Positions 34,872 through 43,853 are shown, counted from the stretch's first letter. The stretch is 64,000 bases of DNA from Ruoffia tabacinasalis (GCF_042652985.1 NZ_JBHSHQ010000042.1:1-64000), one strand, 5' to 3'. Notes: a model not told the origin generated them from the sequence alone. Numbers and translations are program-made.

Positions 34872-37157
34872 TTAATTTACGTTTTTAATTTCTTGTTCTA
34901 AATGCCAGATATCACGGTTATATTCATTAATTGTTCTATCTGAAGAGAAGAATCCTGCTTTAGCAATGTTAATTAATGTTTTACGAGTCCATGTATCGTG
35001 GTCTTCGTAATCTTCATAAACTTTCTCTTTGGTTTCAATGAATTCTTCAAGGTCAATTAAAGCCATGAAGTAATCTTTGTTAATCATGTCAGAATGTAAG
35101 CGAGATAAGCGATCTTCGTTACCTAATTCAAGCATCTTAGGATCAATTAAGAAATCAACTAACGGTTTAATTGTTTCGCGTTCATAGTATGAACGAGCGT
35201 TGTAACCATTTGTAGCATATAAATCTACGATTTCTTCACTTCGTTTACCGAAGATATAGATATTTTCCTCACCAACTAAATCGGCAATCTCAACGTTAGC
35301 ACCATCTAAAGTACATAATGTTAAGGCACCATTCAGCATGAATTTCATGTTACCTGTTCCACTTGCTTCTTTAGATGCGAGCGAAATTTGTTCTGAAATA
35401 TCAGTAGCTGGAATTAAGTATTGTGCATGAGTTACGTTATAGTTCTCTACCATAACCACTTGAAAATGCTTATTGACATCATCATCATTGGCGATAATTT
35501 CAGATACAGTTAAGATAGCGTGAATGATATCTCTTGCGATTGTATATGCAGCTGCTGCTTTACCACCAAAGATAATTGTAATCGGTGTTTTTGGAATATT
35601 ACCGTTCTTAATATCTTTGTATTTATGAATGATATAAAGTAATAACATTTGTTGACGTTTATATTCGTGAATACGTTTGATCTGAACATCAATAATAGAG
35701 TGTTCATTAATCTTAACATCTTGCATAGTTTCTAAACGATGACTTAGACGTTGTTTATTATTAAACTTTATTGCACGCAATTTAGTAATGACATTTTCAT
35801 CATCTTTAAAGTCTAATAATGGTTCTAGATTCGCTGAAGTTCTCCACTCATCTGAAATAAGGTCATCAATGAAGTCAGCAAGTTCTTTATTTGCGTCCAT
35901 AATCCAACGACGGAACGTAATACCGTTTGTTTTGTTAATAAATTTATTCGGATAAATATCAAAGAATGCTTTTAATTCTGAATTTTTTAAGATTTCAGTA
36001 TGTAATGCAGCCACTCCATTGATACTGTAACCATAATGAATAGCCATATGTGCCATATGTACACGGTCGTGTTCATCAATAATTGATACGGCGTGATTAT
36101 TAGGGAATTCATCTTTTTTACGATTATCTAATTCACGGATAATGTTCGCAATTTCTGGCATAACTTGTTCTAATTCATCTATTGGCCATTTTTCTAAAGC
36201 TTCAGCTAAGATTGTATGGTTAGTGAATGCTGTCATTGTTTGAGTGATTTGAATGGCTTCATCAAAATCAATACCACGTTGTGTTAATAGACGAATCATT
36301 TCTGGAATAACGAAAGCAGGGTGAGTATCGTTAATTTGAATGACTGCATATTCTGCTAAATCGTGTAAATTACTTCCACGAGCAACAGCTTCATCAAGAA
36401 TCAACTGCGCACCGTTCGATACCATAAAGTATTGTTGGAAAATTCTTAATAATTCTCCTTCACGGTCTGAATCATCAGGGTATAGGAATAATGTTAAGTT
36501 TTCTTCGATATTAGTCTTATCAAAGTGAATCGTTCCTTCTTCGATAATATCACTTGTTACTGAATCTAAGTCGAACAGTCGTAATCGATTTCGAGTATCG
36601 CTATTATAACCTAAGACATCGATATCATATAAAGTTGATTTTAGAGTAAAGTTATTAAATGGCACTTCATATGATTTTTCGTTTTTGATTAACCATGATT
36701 CTTCCGTAATCCATGGATCAGGGAGTTGAGTTTGTTGGTTATCTTTAAAGACTTGTTTAAATAAACCAAAATGATAATTCAGTCCAACACCATCACCATT
36801 AATACCTAAAGTTGTAATTGAATCGACAAAACAAGCTGCTAAACGACCTAATCCACCATTACCTAATGAAGGTTCTAATTCTGCTTGCTCAATGTCCATG
36901 ATGTTTTTACCATTGGCGATTAACTCATTGTTTACTTCATCGTAAATACCTAAGTTTAAAAGGTTATTTGATAATAATTTACCAATTAAGAACTCCGCAC
37001 TAAAGTAGTATAATTTCTTCTTTTTGTCATCATTTGTAGGTAATTCACGTGATTTGTCACGAACAAGATCTAGTAAGACCTTATACATCTCTTGATCCGA
37101 ACACTCACGAATCGGCTTATCAAAGTTATCTAAAACATAATTTTCTAAAATACTCAT
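34872..37157 (-). CDS. glgP: Glycogen/maltodextrin phosphorylase
   Basis: Releases glucose-1-phosphate from alpha-1,4-glucans using phosphate and PLP. The 761-aa GT35 enzyme has LEPSLGNGGLGRLAACF near the N-terminus. The PLP segment EASGTGNMKFMLNG has its Schiff-base Lys at residue 605. The short N-terminus, without the animal regulatory extension, is usual for bacteria. AAAGGAG precedes the ATG. It lies 87 bp downstream of malQ on the same strand, a common pairing for maltodextrin and glycogen breakdown. Confidence 0.96.
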   Translation of the reverse strand: MSILENYVLDNFDKPIRECSDQEMYKVLLDLVRDKSRELPTNDDKKKKLYYFSAEFLIGKLLSNNLLNLGIYDEVNNELIANGKNIMDIEQAELEPSLGNGGLGRLAACFVDSITTLGINGDGVGLNYHFGLFKQVFKDNQQTQLPDPWITEESWLIKNEKSYEVPFNNFTLKSTLYDIDVLGYNSDTRNRLRLFDLDSVTSDIIEEGTIHFDKTNIEENLTLFLYPDDSDREGELLRIFQQYFMVSNGAQLILDEAVARGSNLHDLAEYAVIQINDTHPAFVIPEMIRLLTQRGIDFDEAIQITQTMTAFTNHTILAEALEKWPIDELEQVMPEIANIIRELDNRKKDEFPNNHAVSIIDEHDRVHMAHMAIHYGYSINGVAALHTEILKNSELKAFFDIYPNKFINKTNGITFRRWIMDANKELADFIDDLISDEWRTSANLEPLLDFKDDENVITKLRAIKFNNKQRLSHRLETMQDVKINEHSIIDVQIKRIHEYKRQQMLLLYIIHKYKDIKNGNIPKTPITIIFGGKAAAAYTIARDIIHAILTVSEIIANDDDVNKHFQVVMVENYNVTHAQYLIPATDISEQISLASKEASGTGNMKFMLNGALTLCTLDGANVEIADLVGEENIYIFGKRSEEIVDLYATNGYNARSYYERETIKPLVDFLIDPKMLELGNEDRLSRLHSDMINKDYFMALIDLEEFIETKEKVYEDYEDHDTWTRKTLINIAKAGFFSSDRTINEYNRDIWHLEQEIKNVN

Positions 37158-37244
37158 TTTGAACTCCTTTATGGGTTGATTTATTTTAAGTAACGTACTA
37201 CATATATATTACTGATTATAAAAGTAAATAGACACTAATAACTC

Positions 37245-38852
37245 TTATATATCTGTTTCCACATCATCTAATTCTGGTGCTGGGTGATACTCACCTTTAG
37301 TGTCTGATGCTTCCAACTCAACGTATTCATCCGTATTTTCTTCAGTTTGCTCAGGGTTATATTGTTGAGGTGCACGGAAGTACTCGACAGTGAGTTTAGT
37401 TAATGACTCTTTAAGAGGTTCATCAATCGCACCGTCTAACATACGCCATTGCCAGTTATGCCCAATGGTTGATGGTTCATTCATTCGGGCACTATTATCT
37501 AAATCGAGTAAGTCTTGCATTGTGTAAATGGCGAAATCACTCACAGAAGAAGCGATTCCACGGTTTAATGCTTCAGAGATTTTTTCTCCAGGACGTCTGT
37601 TTAAGTAAGAATCTAATTGGTCTCTCATTGCTTGGTTCGTAGTATCTTCATACCATCCACGAGCAGTCATATTATCATGCGTTCCCACATAGGCTGCAGT
37701 ATTCGGAATGTAGTTATGGGGTAGTTCGATACTATCCTCGAAACCATTAAAACCAAATTGTAAAATCTTCATACCAGGATAACCAGTCTTATCACGCATA
37801 TCAATAACTTCTTGAGTCATGAAACCTAAGTCTTCAGCAATAATATTTAGTTCACCAAGGGCATCAGTAATATGTTTGAATAAGTCATAGCCAGGACCTT
37901 TTGTCCATTGACCCGCTGCCGATGATTTTGAGCCGTAAGGAACTTCCCAGAAAGATTCAAACCCACGGAAATGGTCAATACGAACAACATCGTATAGATT
38001 AAAGCTTTCTTTTAATCTCCAAATCCACCAGTCATAGCCATTTTCCTTCATATATTCCCAATCATAAATTGGATTCCCCCAGAATTGCCCGTCATCTGAA
38101 AAGCTATCTGGCGGTGTTCCAGCAACATGCGTTGGTTCTACTTTGTTCTTCATCTTGAAGTATTGAGGTGTTGCCCACATTTCTACACTATCTCTAGATA
38201 CGTAGATAGGGATGTCCCCAACAATTTGAATGTGATTATCATTCGCATATTTCTTTAATTGATTATATTGTTTAAAGAATAAATATTGAGTCACTTTATG
38301 ATAATTAATTTGATCACTGAGTGTCTCACGATATTCCTTCATTGTTTCAGGTTCTCGATTAATACTCGCTTCGTCCCAGTTATACCAAGGTTCTTCATTG
38401 AAACTTTCTTTAATACTCATAAATTCACTAAAATCAATGAGCCAATCCTTATTTGCTTCTTCAAAGCGGTAGTAATCGTCAAAGTCACCCAGTTCAATAA
38501 ACCGTTTCACAGCTTTTTCTAAGATAGGGCGTTTAACTTTGTAAATTAAACTATAATCCACTTTTTCAGGATCATCTCCAAAGTTGACTGATTCATAATC
38601 ACTTTTCACTAATAAACCATCTTCTTCTAAAAGAGTATAGTCTATAAAATACGTATTACCCGCAAAAGCTGAAAAGGACTGATAAGGCGAGTCACCGTAA
38701 CTGGTTGTTGTTAACGGAAGAATTTGCCAATGAGTTTGTTTCGTCTCTTTTAGAAAATCAACAAAATCATAAGCAGATTGTCCAAATGTTCCAATGCCAA
38801 AAGGGCCTGGCAATGATGATATGTGCATTAATACACCACTTGTACGTGTCAA
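37245..38852 (-). CDS. malQ: 4-alpha-glucanotransferase (amylomaltase)
   Basis: Disproportionates maltodextrins, feeding GlgP. The 535-aa GH77 enzyme starts TRTSGVLMHISSLPGPFGIG and has VRIDHFRGFESFW (nucleophile Asp), IIAEDLGF (acid/base Glu) and GTHDNMTARGWY. The open frame extends to 38990, but the extra 46 codons lie in the promoter and leader. The real start is TTG 38852 with AGGAGGT exactly 8 nt upstream. The last 30 residues are an acidic tail (E-E-N-T-D-E-Y ...) of unknown purpose. Confidence 0.93.
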   Translation of the reverse strand: MTRTSGVLMHISSLPGPFGIGTFGQSAYDFVDFLKETKQTHWQILPLTTTSYGDSPYQSFSAFAGNTYFIDYTLLEEDGLLVKSDYESVNFGDDPEKVDYSLIYKVKRPILEKAVKRFIELGDFDDYYRFEEANKDWLIDFSEFMSIKESFNEEPWYNWDEASINREPETMKEYRETLSDQINYHKVTQYLFFKQYNQLKKYANDNHIQIVGDIPIYVSRDSVEMWATPQYFKMKNKVEPTHVAGTPPDSFSDDGQFWGNPIYDWEYMKENGYDWWIWRLKESFNLYDVVRIDHFRGFESFWEVPYGSKSSAAGQWTKGPGYDLFKHITDALGELNIIAEDLGFMTQEVIDMRDKTGYPGMKILQFGFNGFEDSIELPHNYIPNTAAYVGTHDNMTARGWYEDTTNQAMRDQLDSYLNRRPGEKISEALNRGIASSVSDFAIYTMQDLLDLDNSARMNEPSTIGHNWQWRMLDGAIDEPLKESLTKLTVEYFRAPQQYNPEQTEENTDEYVELEASDTKGEYHPAPELDDVETDI

Positions 38853-38888
38853 ATTGTATAACCTCCTACTAAAAAAATTTTCTTGTAT

Positions 38889-38948
38889 CCTTTCCGTTAT
38901 GCAAAAGCTTTCGCTAAGATAACTGAAAACTCTTACATAACGAAAAGG
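38889..38948 (-). promoter_or_regulatory. Large hairpin in the malQ leader
   Basis: In the malQ 5-prime UTR, CCTTTTCGTTATG (38948-38936) pairs over 13 positions with CATAACGGAAAGG (38901-38889), one G-U pair. The enclosed sequence holds the near-palindrome GCGAAAGCTTTTGC. It could be an RNA switch or, at DNA level, an extra operator. Confidence 0.4.
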
Positions 38949-38972
38949 AGATGTAATAATTAATACAATTCC

Positions 38973-39001
38973 ATTATAAGAGAGAAACAAATAAAAAACA
39001 A
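38973..39001 (-). promoter_or_regulatory. malQ promoter (TTGTTT-17-TATAAT)
   Basis: On the minus strand -35 TTGTTT is at 39001-38996 and perfect -10 TATAAT at 38978-38973 with 17-bp spacing. The leader would be about 115 nt. Confidence 0.65.
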
Positions 39002-39027
39002 ACGTTTTCGTAATGAAAGCGATTAAA
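38998..39027. promoter_or_regulatory. Operator and cre sites at the malQ -35 region
   Basis: The CG-centred palindrome AAACGTTT (39000-39007) overlaps the -35 of malQ. ATGAAAGCGATTAAA (39013-39027) fits cre with one mismatch. Together they fit MalR and CcpA control of malQ-glgP. Confidence 0.5.
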
Positions 39028-39048
39028 ATATTTTATTACAGACTGTGA

Positions 39049-39100
39049 TTGCTTTAAAGACAATGTTTTAGTATAATTAAAAAAACGCAATCGTTTGCGT
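39049..39100 (+). promoter_or_regulatory. malR promoter and 16-bp MalR-type operator
   Basis: -35 TTGCTT (39049-39054), 17 bp, -10 TATAAT (39072-39077). Just downstream of the expected start, ACGCAATCGTTTGCGT (39085-39100) is a palindrome with 7 of 8 pairs and a central CG, the classic LacI-family operator shape. Autoregulation is likely. Confidence 0.75.
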
Positions 39101-39133
39101 AAAAGGGACGAATTATCAGATTGAGGTGTAAAA

Positions 39134-40132
39134 ATGTCAGTAACAATAAAAGATGTTGCTAGAGTAGCAGGAGTTTCTCCCTCTACTGTTTCTAGGGTTA
39201 TATCAAATAGCCCATCAATCAGTGAAAAGACAAAGACAAAAGTCAGAACAATTATGGATGAATTAAAGTATTATCCAAATATGAATGCAAGGAGCCTTGT
39301 GAATAGTACTTCACGTATTATAGGCTTAGTATTACCAGATAATACAGATACTTTTTATCAAAATCCATTCTTTCCAACAGTGTTACGTGGTATGAATGAA
39401 GTAGCAAATGAAGAAAAGTATACATTACTTTTAAGTTCAGGTAATACGGAAGATGAGAGACTCGATCGAATTAAGACTATGGTATTTGGTAAACAAGTTG
39501 ATGGACTGATTTTTCTTTATTCAAAAATTAATGACAAAATTATTCATTTCTTAAAAGAAATTGATTTTCCATTTGTTGTTATTGGGACGCCATCAATTAA
39601 AGCGGTGAACTCAGTGGATAATGACAATGAGGACATGTCATATGAAGTAACTTCTCAAATTATTAAGCAAGGCGGGAAAAAGATTGCTTTTGTTGGGGGA
39701 GAGAAGTCGTTAAACTTTATCGAATTAAGATATGAAGGGTATCGTAAAGCGCTTGAAGAGCATGGGATAGAAGTGGATCAGTCGCTTGTATTTAATGAGT
39801 TTCAATTCCTATCAAACGTGGGATATCAATTAGTTGAAAAATTATTAGAATTGCCCGAATTAGATGGGGTGGTTATAGCTGACCAGCTGGTTGCTCGGGG
39901 GATTCGTTCTGGCTGGGAAACAGCTGGAAAAGAGCCTATTCCAATGGCAACTTTTAAAGCATATGAGTCTCATAAATCTTGTGAAAAGTACGAGTTATTC
40001 ATGGATATTAATGCTCAAAAATTAGGGAATAGCGCACTGTCGATGCTTTTAGACATAATTACATTTAAGCATGCAGAGAATAATACACAAAGGTATATCC
40101 AAGAAATTGTCGAAGCAGAACTAGTCTTATAA
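39134..40132 (+). CDS. malR: LacI-family regulator of maltodextrin genes (MalR-like)
   Basis: A 332-aa LacI/GalR repressor. The HTH (IKDVARVAGVSPSTVSRVI, about residues 5-23) and the hinge helix (NMNARSLVNSTSRIIGLVLP) are clear, followed by a periplasmic-binding-type ligand domain. The assignment to MalR rests on divergence from malQ-glgP and on CG-centred operators found both here and at malE. The ligand is probably maltose or maltodextrin. Monocistronic, with its own operator. Confidence 0.85.
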   Translation: MSVTIKDVARVAGVSPSTVSRVISNSPSISEKTKTKVRTIMDELKYYPNMNARSLVNSTSRIIGLVLPDNTDTFYQNPFFPTVLRGMNEVANEEKYTLLLSSGNTEDERLDRIKTMVFGKQVDGLIFLYSKINDKIIHFLKEIDFPFVVIGTPSIKAVNSVDNDNEDMSYEVTSQIIKQGGKKIAFVGGEKSLNFIELRYEGYRKALEEHGIEVDQSLVFNEFQFLSNVGYQLVEKLLELPELDGVVIADQLVARGIRSGWETAGKEPIPMATFKAYESHKSCEKYELFMDINAQKLGNSALSMLLDIITFKHAENNTQRYIQEIVEAELVL

Positions 40133-40145
40133 TCAGCTGTACCAA

Positions 40146-40190
40146 AAAGCTCCTCATTTAACCCAATATCAGGATTAAATGAGGAGCTTT
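40146..40190. terminator. Bidirectional terminator
   Basis: AAAGCTCCTCATTTAA / TTAAATGAGGAGCTTT 16-bp perfect stem between convergent genes. Confidence 0.9.
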
Positions 40191-40203
40191 ATTAAATATT
40201 AGT

Positions 40204-41049
40204 TTACTTATAACGATTTTCAAGTTGTGACATCCACCAGCCTAAAAGAGCACCCAGAGTGAATAATACAAAACACATCAAGAATTCTAAAAAGCTAAAG
40301 CCAGCGTATTTTGAACCAAGAGGTACAATCATTATAGTTGATGCCAACACAATTCCAACGATAAAGTGGAAGAATTCACTATAATTTGTACTGAAAATCT
40401 TCTCGATCACTCTAGCAAGTAATAAAATAGTGATTAAACCACCAATTCCGATTGGAATAATGATAACCAAATCAAAAGTTTTAAATCCGTCTGCCATTGC
40501 TTGATATAATCCCATATATAGAATAAAGTTTGATGGGCTCATTCCGGGGATTAAGATTCCCAATGCAATTAAAGCACCACAGACCATCCAAGCAATAAAA
40601 CTTGGTTGAACCGCACCGTTGAATAGCTGAGTCCCAAAACCAAGTAGAATAATACCGAAAACAAAAGCGATGATCATAATTATATAATCTTTTCTATCAC
40701 GCCCTTCTTTTCCAGCTTCAGCCCAAAGAGCCGGAGCGGTTCCAACAATAGCACCAATAAAGAACCAAGTAATAATGACTTCGAAAGAACCAAGTAAATA
40801 ACTAATTCCCCAAGAAAGAATGGCAATACCTACCAACGCCCCAATACCAACAGGTAAAAAGAAGCGAACATTTTCTTTAAAGTTTTTAGTAATATTAGCT
40901 AAAAAATTAATGATTCTTTCATAGATACCGAAGATTGCTGCAAGTGCACCCCCGCTAACACCAGGAACAATAAAGCCTGATCCAACAAACATACCTTTTA
41001 CGAAACGAAGCAACCAACTTTGGTTATCGTTTTTTTCTTTTTTTTCCAT
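40204..41049 (-). CDS. DUF368 membrane protein (PopT-type undecaprenyl phosphate transporter)
   Basis: A 281-aa polytopic protein of about eight to ten hydrophobic segments. The two internally related family motifs are GSGFIVPGVSGGALAAIFG and LGILIPGMSPSNFILYMGL. DUF368 proteins (PopT) have been linked to recycling of the lipid carrier undecaprenyl phosphate across the membrane for wall synthesis. The function here is by family only. The start is 41049; the in-frame ATG at 41061 contains the SD GGAGGT itself, so it cannot be the start. Confidence 0.85.
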   Translation of the reverse strand: MEKKEKNDNQSWLLRFVKGMFVGSGFIVPGVSGGALAAIFGIYERIINFLANITKNFKENVRFFLPVGIGALVGIAILSWGISYLLGSFEVIITWFFIGAIVGTAPALWAEAGKEGRDRKDYIIMIIAFVFGIILLGFGTQLFNGAVQPSFIAWMVCGALIALGILIPGMSPSNFILYMGLYQAMADGFKTFDLVIIIPIGIGGLITILLLARVIEKIFSTNYSEFFHFIVGIVLASTIMIVPLGSKYAGFSFLEFLMCFVLFTLGALLGWWMSQLENRYK

Positions 41050-41224
41050 TGTTACCTCCATTAATATGACAATAAATATTAAATAGAATTCAAGTTTTTT
41101 CTATCGAATTTTATCACTCACTGTCCAATTATACTTAAAAGTTGAATGATGAGCAAATCATCATAGTTGAAATTATGAGGAATGTAACGTATAAATAAAT
41201 TAGGTAAAAAATAGGAGTGAAAAA

Positions 41225-41491
41225 ATGGAAAACAATATTTTATATTATAGTGATGTATGTCCAGACACCAAATCGTTTCTAAATGAGTTGAACCGTTTAG
41301 AGGTTCGTTTCAAAAGTGTGAATATCACTGAATCGATTTCTAACCTAAAAGAATTCTTGGCAGTTCGTGATAATGAAGCTGTCTTTAATGATAAAAAAGA
41401 AACAAATCAAGTAGGTATCCCAGTTTTAGTAACAGAAGATAAAGAGTACCTTTTTGATGGAGAACAATTAAGAAATAAATTTGATAACTAG
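41225..41491 (+). CDS. Glutaredoxin-related protein with CPDT motif
   Basis: An 88-aa thioredoxin-fold protein of the COG4545 type. The active-site motif is CPDT near residue 12 (a single Cys, with the resolving Cys replaced), the cis-Pro loop is VGIPVLV, and VNITESISNLKEFLAVRD is typical of this small family. It is probably a thiol-handling protein whose partner is unknown. AGGAGTG precedes the ATG. Confidence 0.8.
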   Translation: MENNILYYSDVCPDTKSFLNELNRLEVRFKSVNITESISNLKEFLAVRDNEAVFNDKKETNQVGIPVLVTEDKEYLFDGEQLRNKFDN

Positions 41492-41500
41492 TCATGTATA

Positions 41501-41547
41501 AAGTTTTTTAAGTGAGGGGTAACTTCTTCACTTAAAAGACTTTTTTT
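41501..41547 (+). terminator. Intrinsic terminator
   Basis: AAGTTTTTTAAGTGA pairs with TCACTTAAAAGACTT (two mismatches) followed by T6. The T run merges with a TTGACA (41546-41551), possibly a -35 of cdd, but the TATAAT at 41581-41586 is too far from it. Confidence 0.75.
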
Positions 41548-41615
41548 GACAAAAAATAATTATTTTAACTGATAATAAGCTATAATATAGTTACAAATAA
41601 AAGGATGGTGTTAGT

Positions 41616-42023
41616 ATGAAGCAAGAAAAGATAGATAATTTAGTTGAAGAAGCAATAAATATTAAACCTAATTCGTATTCTCCTTATTCAAATTTTAGAG
41701 TTGGTGCAGCAATTGAAATGAACGATGGAGAATTATTTACTGGGGTCAACATTGAAAACGTTTCCTTCGGTGCAACTAATTGTGCAGAACGTAGCGCAAT
41801 TTTCACAGCAATCAGTCAAGGTTATCAACCTAAAACGATTAAAGCGATTGCGGTTTCAGGCGATACAGATGAATTTCTACCACCTTGCAGTATTTGTCGT
41901 CAAGTGATGGTCGAATTTTGTGAACCCGAGACACCAGTATACTTAACGCGTAAAGATGGAAAAGTTTTAGAAACTAGTGTGGAAGGTTTAGTACCATTTG
42001 CATTCTCAACGATGGATATGTAA
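41616..42023 (+). CDS. cdd: Cytidine deaminase
   Basis: Deaminates cytidine and deoxycytidine to uridine for pyrimidine salvage. The 135-aa homotetrameric-type enzyme has the zinc and catalytic motifs NCAERSAIF (Cys, catalytic Glu) and PCSICRQVM (two Cys ligands), and the substrate-binding FRVGAAIE and VNIENVSFG. AAGGATGG lies upstream, and a -10-like TATAAT is at 41581-41586. Confidence 0.95.
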   Translation: MKQEKIDNLVEEAINIKPNSYSPYSNFRVGAAIEMNDGELFTGVNIENVSFGATNCAERSAIFTAISQGYQPKTIKAIAVSGDTDEFLPPCSICRQVMVEFCEPETPVYLTRKDGKVLETSVEGLVPFAFSTMDM

Positions 42024-42090
42024 AGCCAATAATTTGTGAGTCGTTCGTATATCTGATATATTTAATTTATTATAAATGAGGAGTGAGAGA

Positions 42091-42471
42091 ATGGCACAAA
42101 CATTACTACATGCTTGTATTCGTGTGCAAGATTTAAAAGCATCAAAAGAATTCTATATGGGTGTATTTGATTTTGAAGTGAGTCGTGAGAAAGATTTTCC
42201 AGAAGATGAATTTACTTTGTCTTACTTAACGGTTCCTGGAAGTAATTTTGAATTAGAGCTTACTTACAATTATGATTCAGAACCTTATACAATCGGTAAT
42301 GGATTCAGTCATTTAGCTTTAGGTGTTGATAACTTAGAAGAAACTTTCGAAAAAGCAAAAGCATCTGGCTATGAAATGACAGAAATGAAATCTTTATCAG
42401 ATAATTCAACTACATACTTCTTTATTACAGATCCAGATGGATACCGTTTAGAAGTAATGTCTAACAAATAA
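42091..42471 (+). CDS. VOC-family protein, lactoylglutathione lyase (glyoxalase I)-like
   Basis: A 126-aa two-module VOC protein. It has the His metal ligand near the N-terminus (LLHACIRVQDL), FELELTYNYD, the second His in GFSHLALGVDNL, and the C-terminal Glu in FITDPDGYRLEVM. The four metal positions of glyoxalase I (His, Glu, His, Glu) can be traced. It may detoxify methylglyoxal conjugates. ATG 42091 has GAGGAG 7 nt upstream; the extra five codons from 42076 contain the SD. Confidence 0.82.
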   Translation: MAQTLLHACIRVQDLKASKEFYMGVFDFEVSREKDFPEDEFTLSYLTVPGSNFELELTYNYDSEPYTIGNGFSHLALGVDNLEETFEKAKASGYEMTEMKSLSDNSTTYFFITDPDGYRLEVMSNK

Positions 42472-42478
42472 CAATACA

Positions 42479-42526
42479 CCAAAAAACCGCTACAAGCTTG
42501 AATTCAAGCTTGTAGCGGTTTTTTGG
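42479..42526. terminator. Bidirectional terminator, 48-bp perfect palindrome
   Basis: CCAAAAAACCGCTACAAGC... is perfectly self-complementary around 42502/42503 (24 bp per arm). It ends both convergent genes. Confidence 0.92.
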
Positions 42527-42538
42527 GTACTTCTATTT

Positions 42539-43699
42539 TTAGTCAAAGACAACTTCATGAACTGCAGTTTCTTCAGCATTTTGAATTTCAATCATATTTA
42601 CAACATTTTTTGTCGGGTTATGGTTTTCATCAAAGATAAAGTCGCCGGTAATTCCAGAGAATTCTTCAAGATTTTCAAGCGCTTCATTGACTGCAACTGG
42701 GTCATCACTACCTGCTTGTTCAATGGCACTTTTAAGCATATAAATTGTGTCGTAAGCTAAGGCAGCAAACATATCTGGATCTGAGTCAAATTGATCACGG
42801 TATTTTTCAACAAATTCGTCTTCATCTTGAATAGGGTAAAGTGAAGCGTAGTAGACGTTATTCATATTCTCAGCGCCAGCCAATTCATAAATAATATCAT
42901 TACCGAATCCATTAGAACCTAATATTGGAGCATCGATACCAAACTCGCGAGCTTGTTTAACAATTGGACCAGCAGTTTGATAAAAGGCTAGTATAGTAAT
43001 TGCATCAAAATCTTGAGCAGCAATGTTTGAGATAATCGCACTAAAGTCATTCATCTCCGGTGTGAAAGTTTCAGTATGGACAATCTCTCCTTCATAACCT
43101 TCAACAAAATTATCATATAGCCCAGAACCATAATCACTTGAGTTATCATATAGAACGACCATCTTTTCTGCTTCCATATTTTCGTATCCGAATTTAGCAA
43201 TCCCAGAACCCTGGAATGAATTTGGCCATGATGAACGGTATACGAAGGGCTGAACATTTCCATCGTCATCGAAGGTAATATCATTATTAGTCACGGATGG
43301 AGAAATTAATGGGATTTGATATTCATTTGCTGCTGGGATCGCTGCTTGCATTTGACTTGTCGTCGCAGGCCCAACCATAGCAACAACATCATCTTGAGTT
43401 GCTAAACGAGTCGCAATCATTGCAGCTTCCGTATCATCTGATTTAGTATCGTACTCAACGATATTAAAAGGACGACCCATCACTCCGCCATCTTCATTAA
43501 TTTCTTCAACCGCCATCTTAATGGCGTTGGACTGTGTAATTCCGTAAGCTGCTACGGCACCAGATAATTCATAAATAACACCTAGATTAATTGGATCTTC
43601 ATCTTGGGCAAAAGCAGTAAAGGCAGGCGTGAACGCACTAGTAGCAATGGTAGCAGTAGCAATAATTTTTGTAAGATTTTTTCTAATTGAATTGAACAT
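42539..43699 (-). CDS. Branched-chain amino acid-type ABC substrate-binding protein (orphan)
   Basis: A 386-aa type I periplasmic-binding protein of the LivJ/Leu-Ile-Val family. It has INLGVIYELSGAVAAYG, VGPATTSQMQAAIPAANEY, PLISPSVTNND, VYRSSWPNS and ALAYDTIYMLKSAIE. The signal peptide ends near residue 31 (TAFA-QDE) with no lipobox and no cysteine, like MalE in this window. No permease or ATPase genes are adjacent, so it must work with components elsewhere. AGGAGG precedes the ATG. A Leu-rich leader peptide and an attenuator upstream strongly suggest that leucine supply controls it. Confidence 0.88.
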   Translation of the reverse strand: MFNSIRKNLTKIIATATIATSAFTPAFTAFAQDEDPINLGVIYELSGAVAAYGITQSNAIKMAVEEINEDGGVMGRPFNIVEYDTKSDDTEAAMIATRLATQDDVVAMVGPATTSQMQAAIPAANEYQIPLISPSVTNNDITFDDDGNVQPFVYRSSWPNSFQGSGIAKFGYENMEAEKMVVLYDNSSDYGSGLYDNFVEGYEGEIVHTETFTPEMNDFSAIISNIAAQDFDAITILAFYQTAGPIVKQAREFGIDAPILGSNGFGNDIIYELAGAENMNNVYYASLYPIQDEDEFVEKYRDQFDSDPDMFAALAYDTIYMLKSAIEQAGSDDPVAVNEALENLEEFSGITGDFIFDENHNPTKNVVNMIEIQNAEETAVHEVVFD

Positions 43700-43789
43700 T
43701 TAAGTTCCTCCTAGTTTAATTTGGTAAATTGTGTATTTTAAAGTCATGTATAAATCTGATAAATCCGATAAGTCTGATAAGCTATCCAC
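43700..43789 (-). CDS. Possible second small ORF (29 codons, Leu-Ser-Asp repeats) abutting the binding-protein gene
   Basis: A GTG start with GAGGTGG just upstream opens a frame rich in repeated Leu-Ser-Asp (SLSDLSDLSDLY). It ends in a TAA directly before the ATG of the binding-protein gene, in the same frame. Ribosomes ending here could re-initiate. It contains six Leu codons. It may be only leader sequence; translation is not proven. Confidence 0.35.
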   Translation of the reverse strand: MDSLSDLSDLSDLYMTLKYTIYQIKLGGT

Positions 43790-43821
43790 TTTTACCACCT
43801 CATTTATTTAGTAATAGTCAA

Positions 43822-43853
43822 CAAAAAAACGAGCCTGAGTTATTCAGGCTCGT
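43822..43853 (-). terminator. Attenuator terminator upstream of the binding-protein gene
   Basis: On the minus strand ACGAGCCTGA, loop ATAAC, TCAGGCTCGT, then T7. It lies between the leader peptide and the structural gene, so it acts as a conditional terminator. Confidence 0.85.

Noticed and set aside
38853..38990. N-terminal extension of MalQ
   Set aside because: The extra 46 codons cover the promoter and leader; TTG 38852 has an ideal SD and matches family N-termini.
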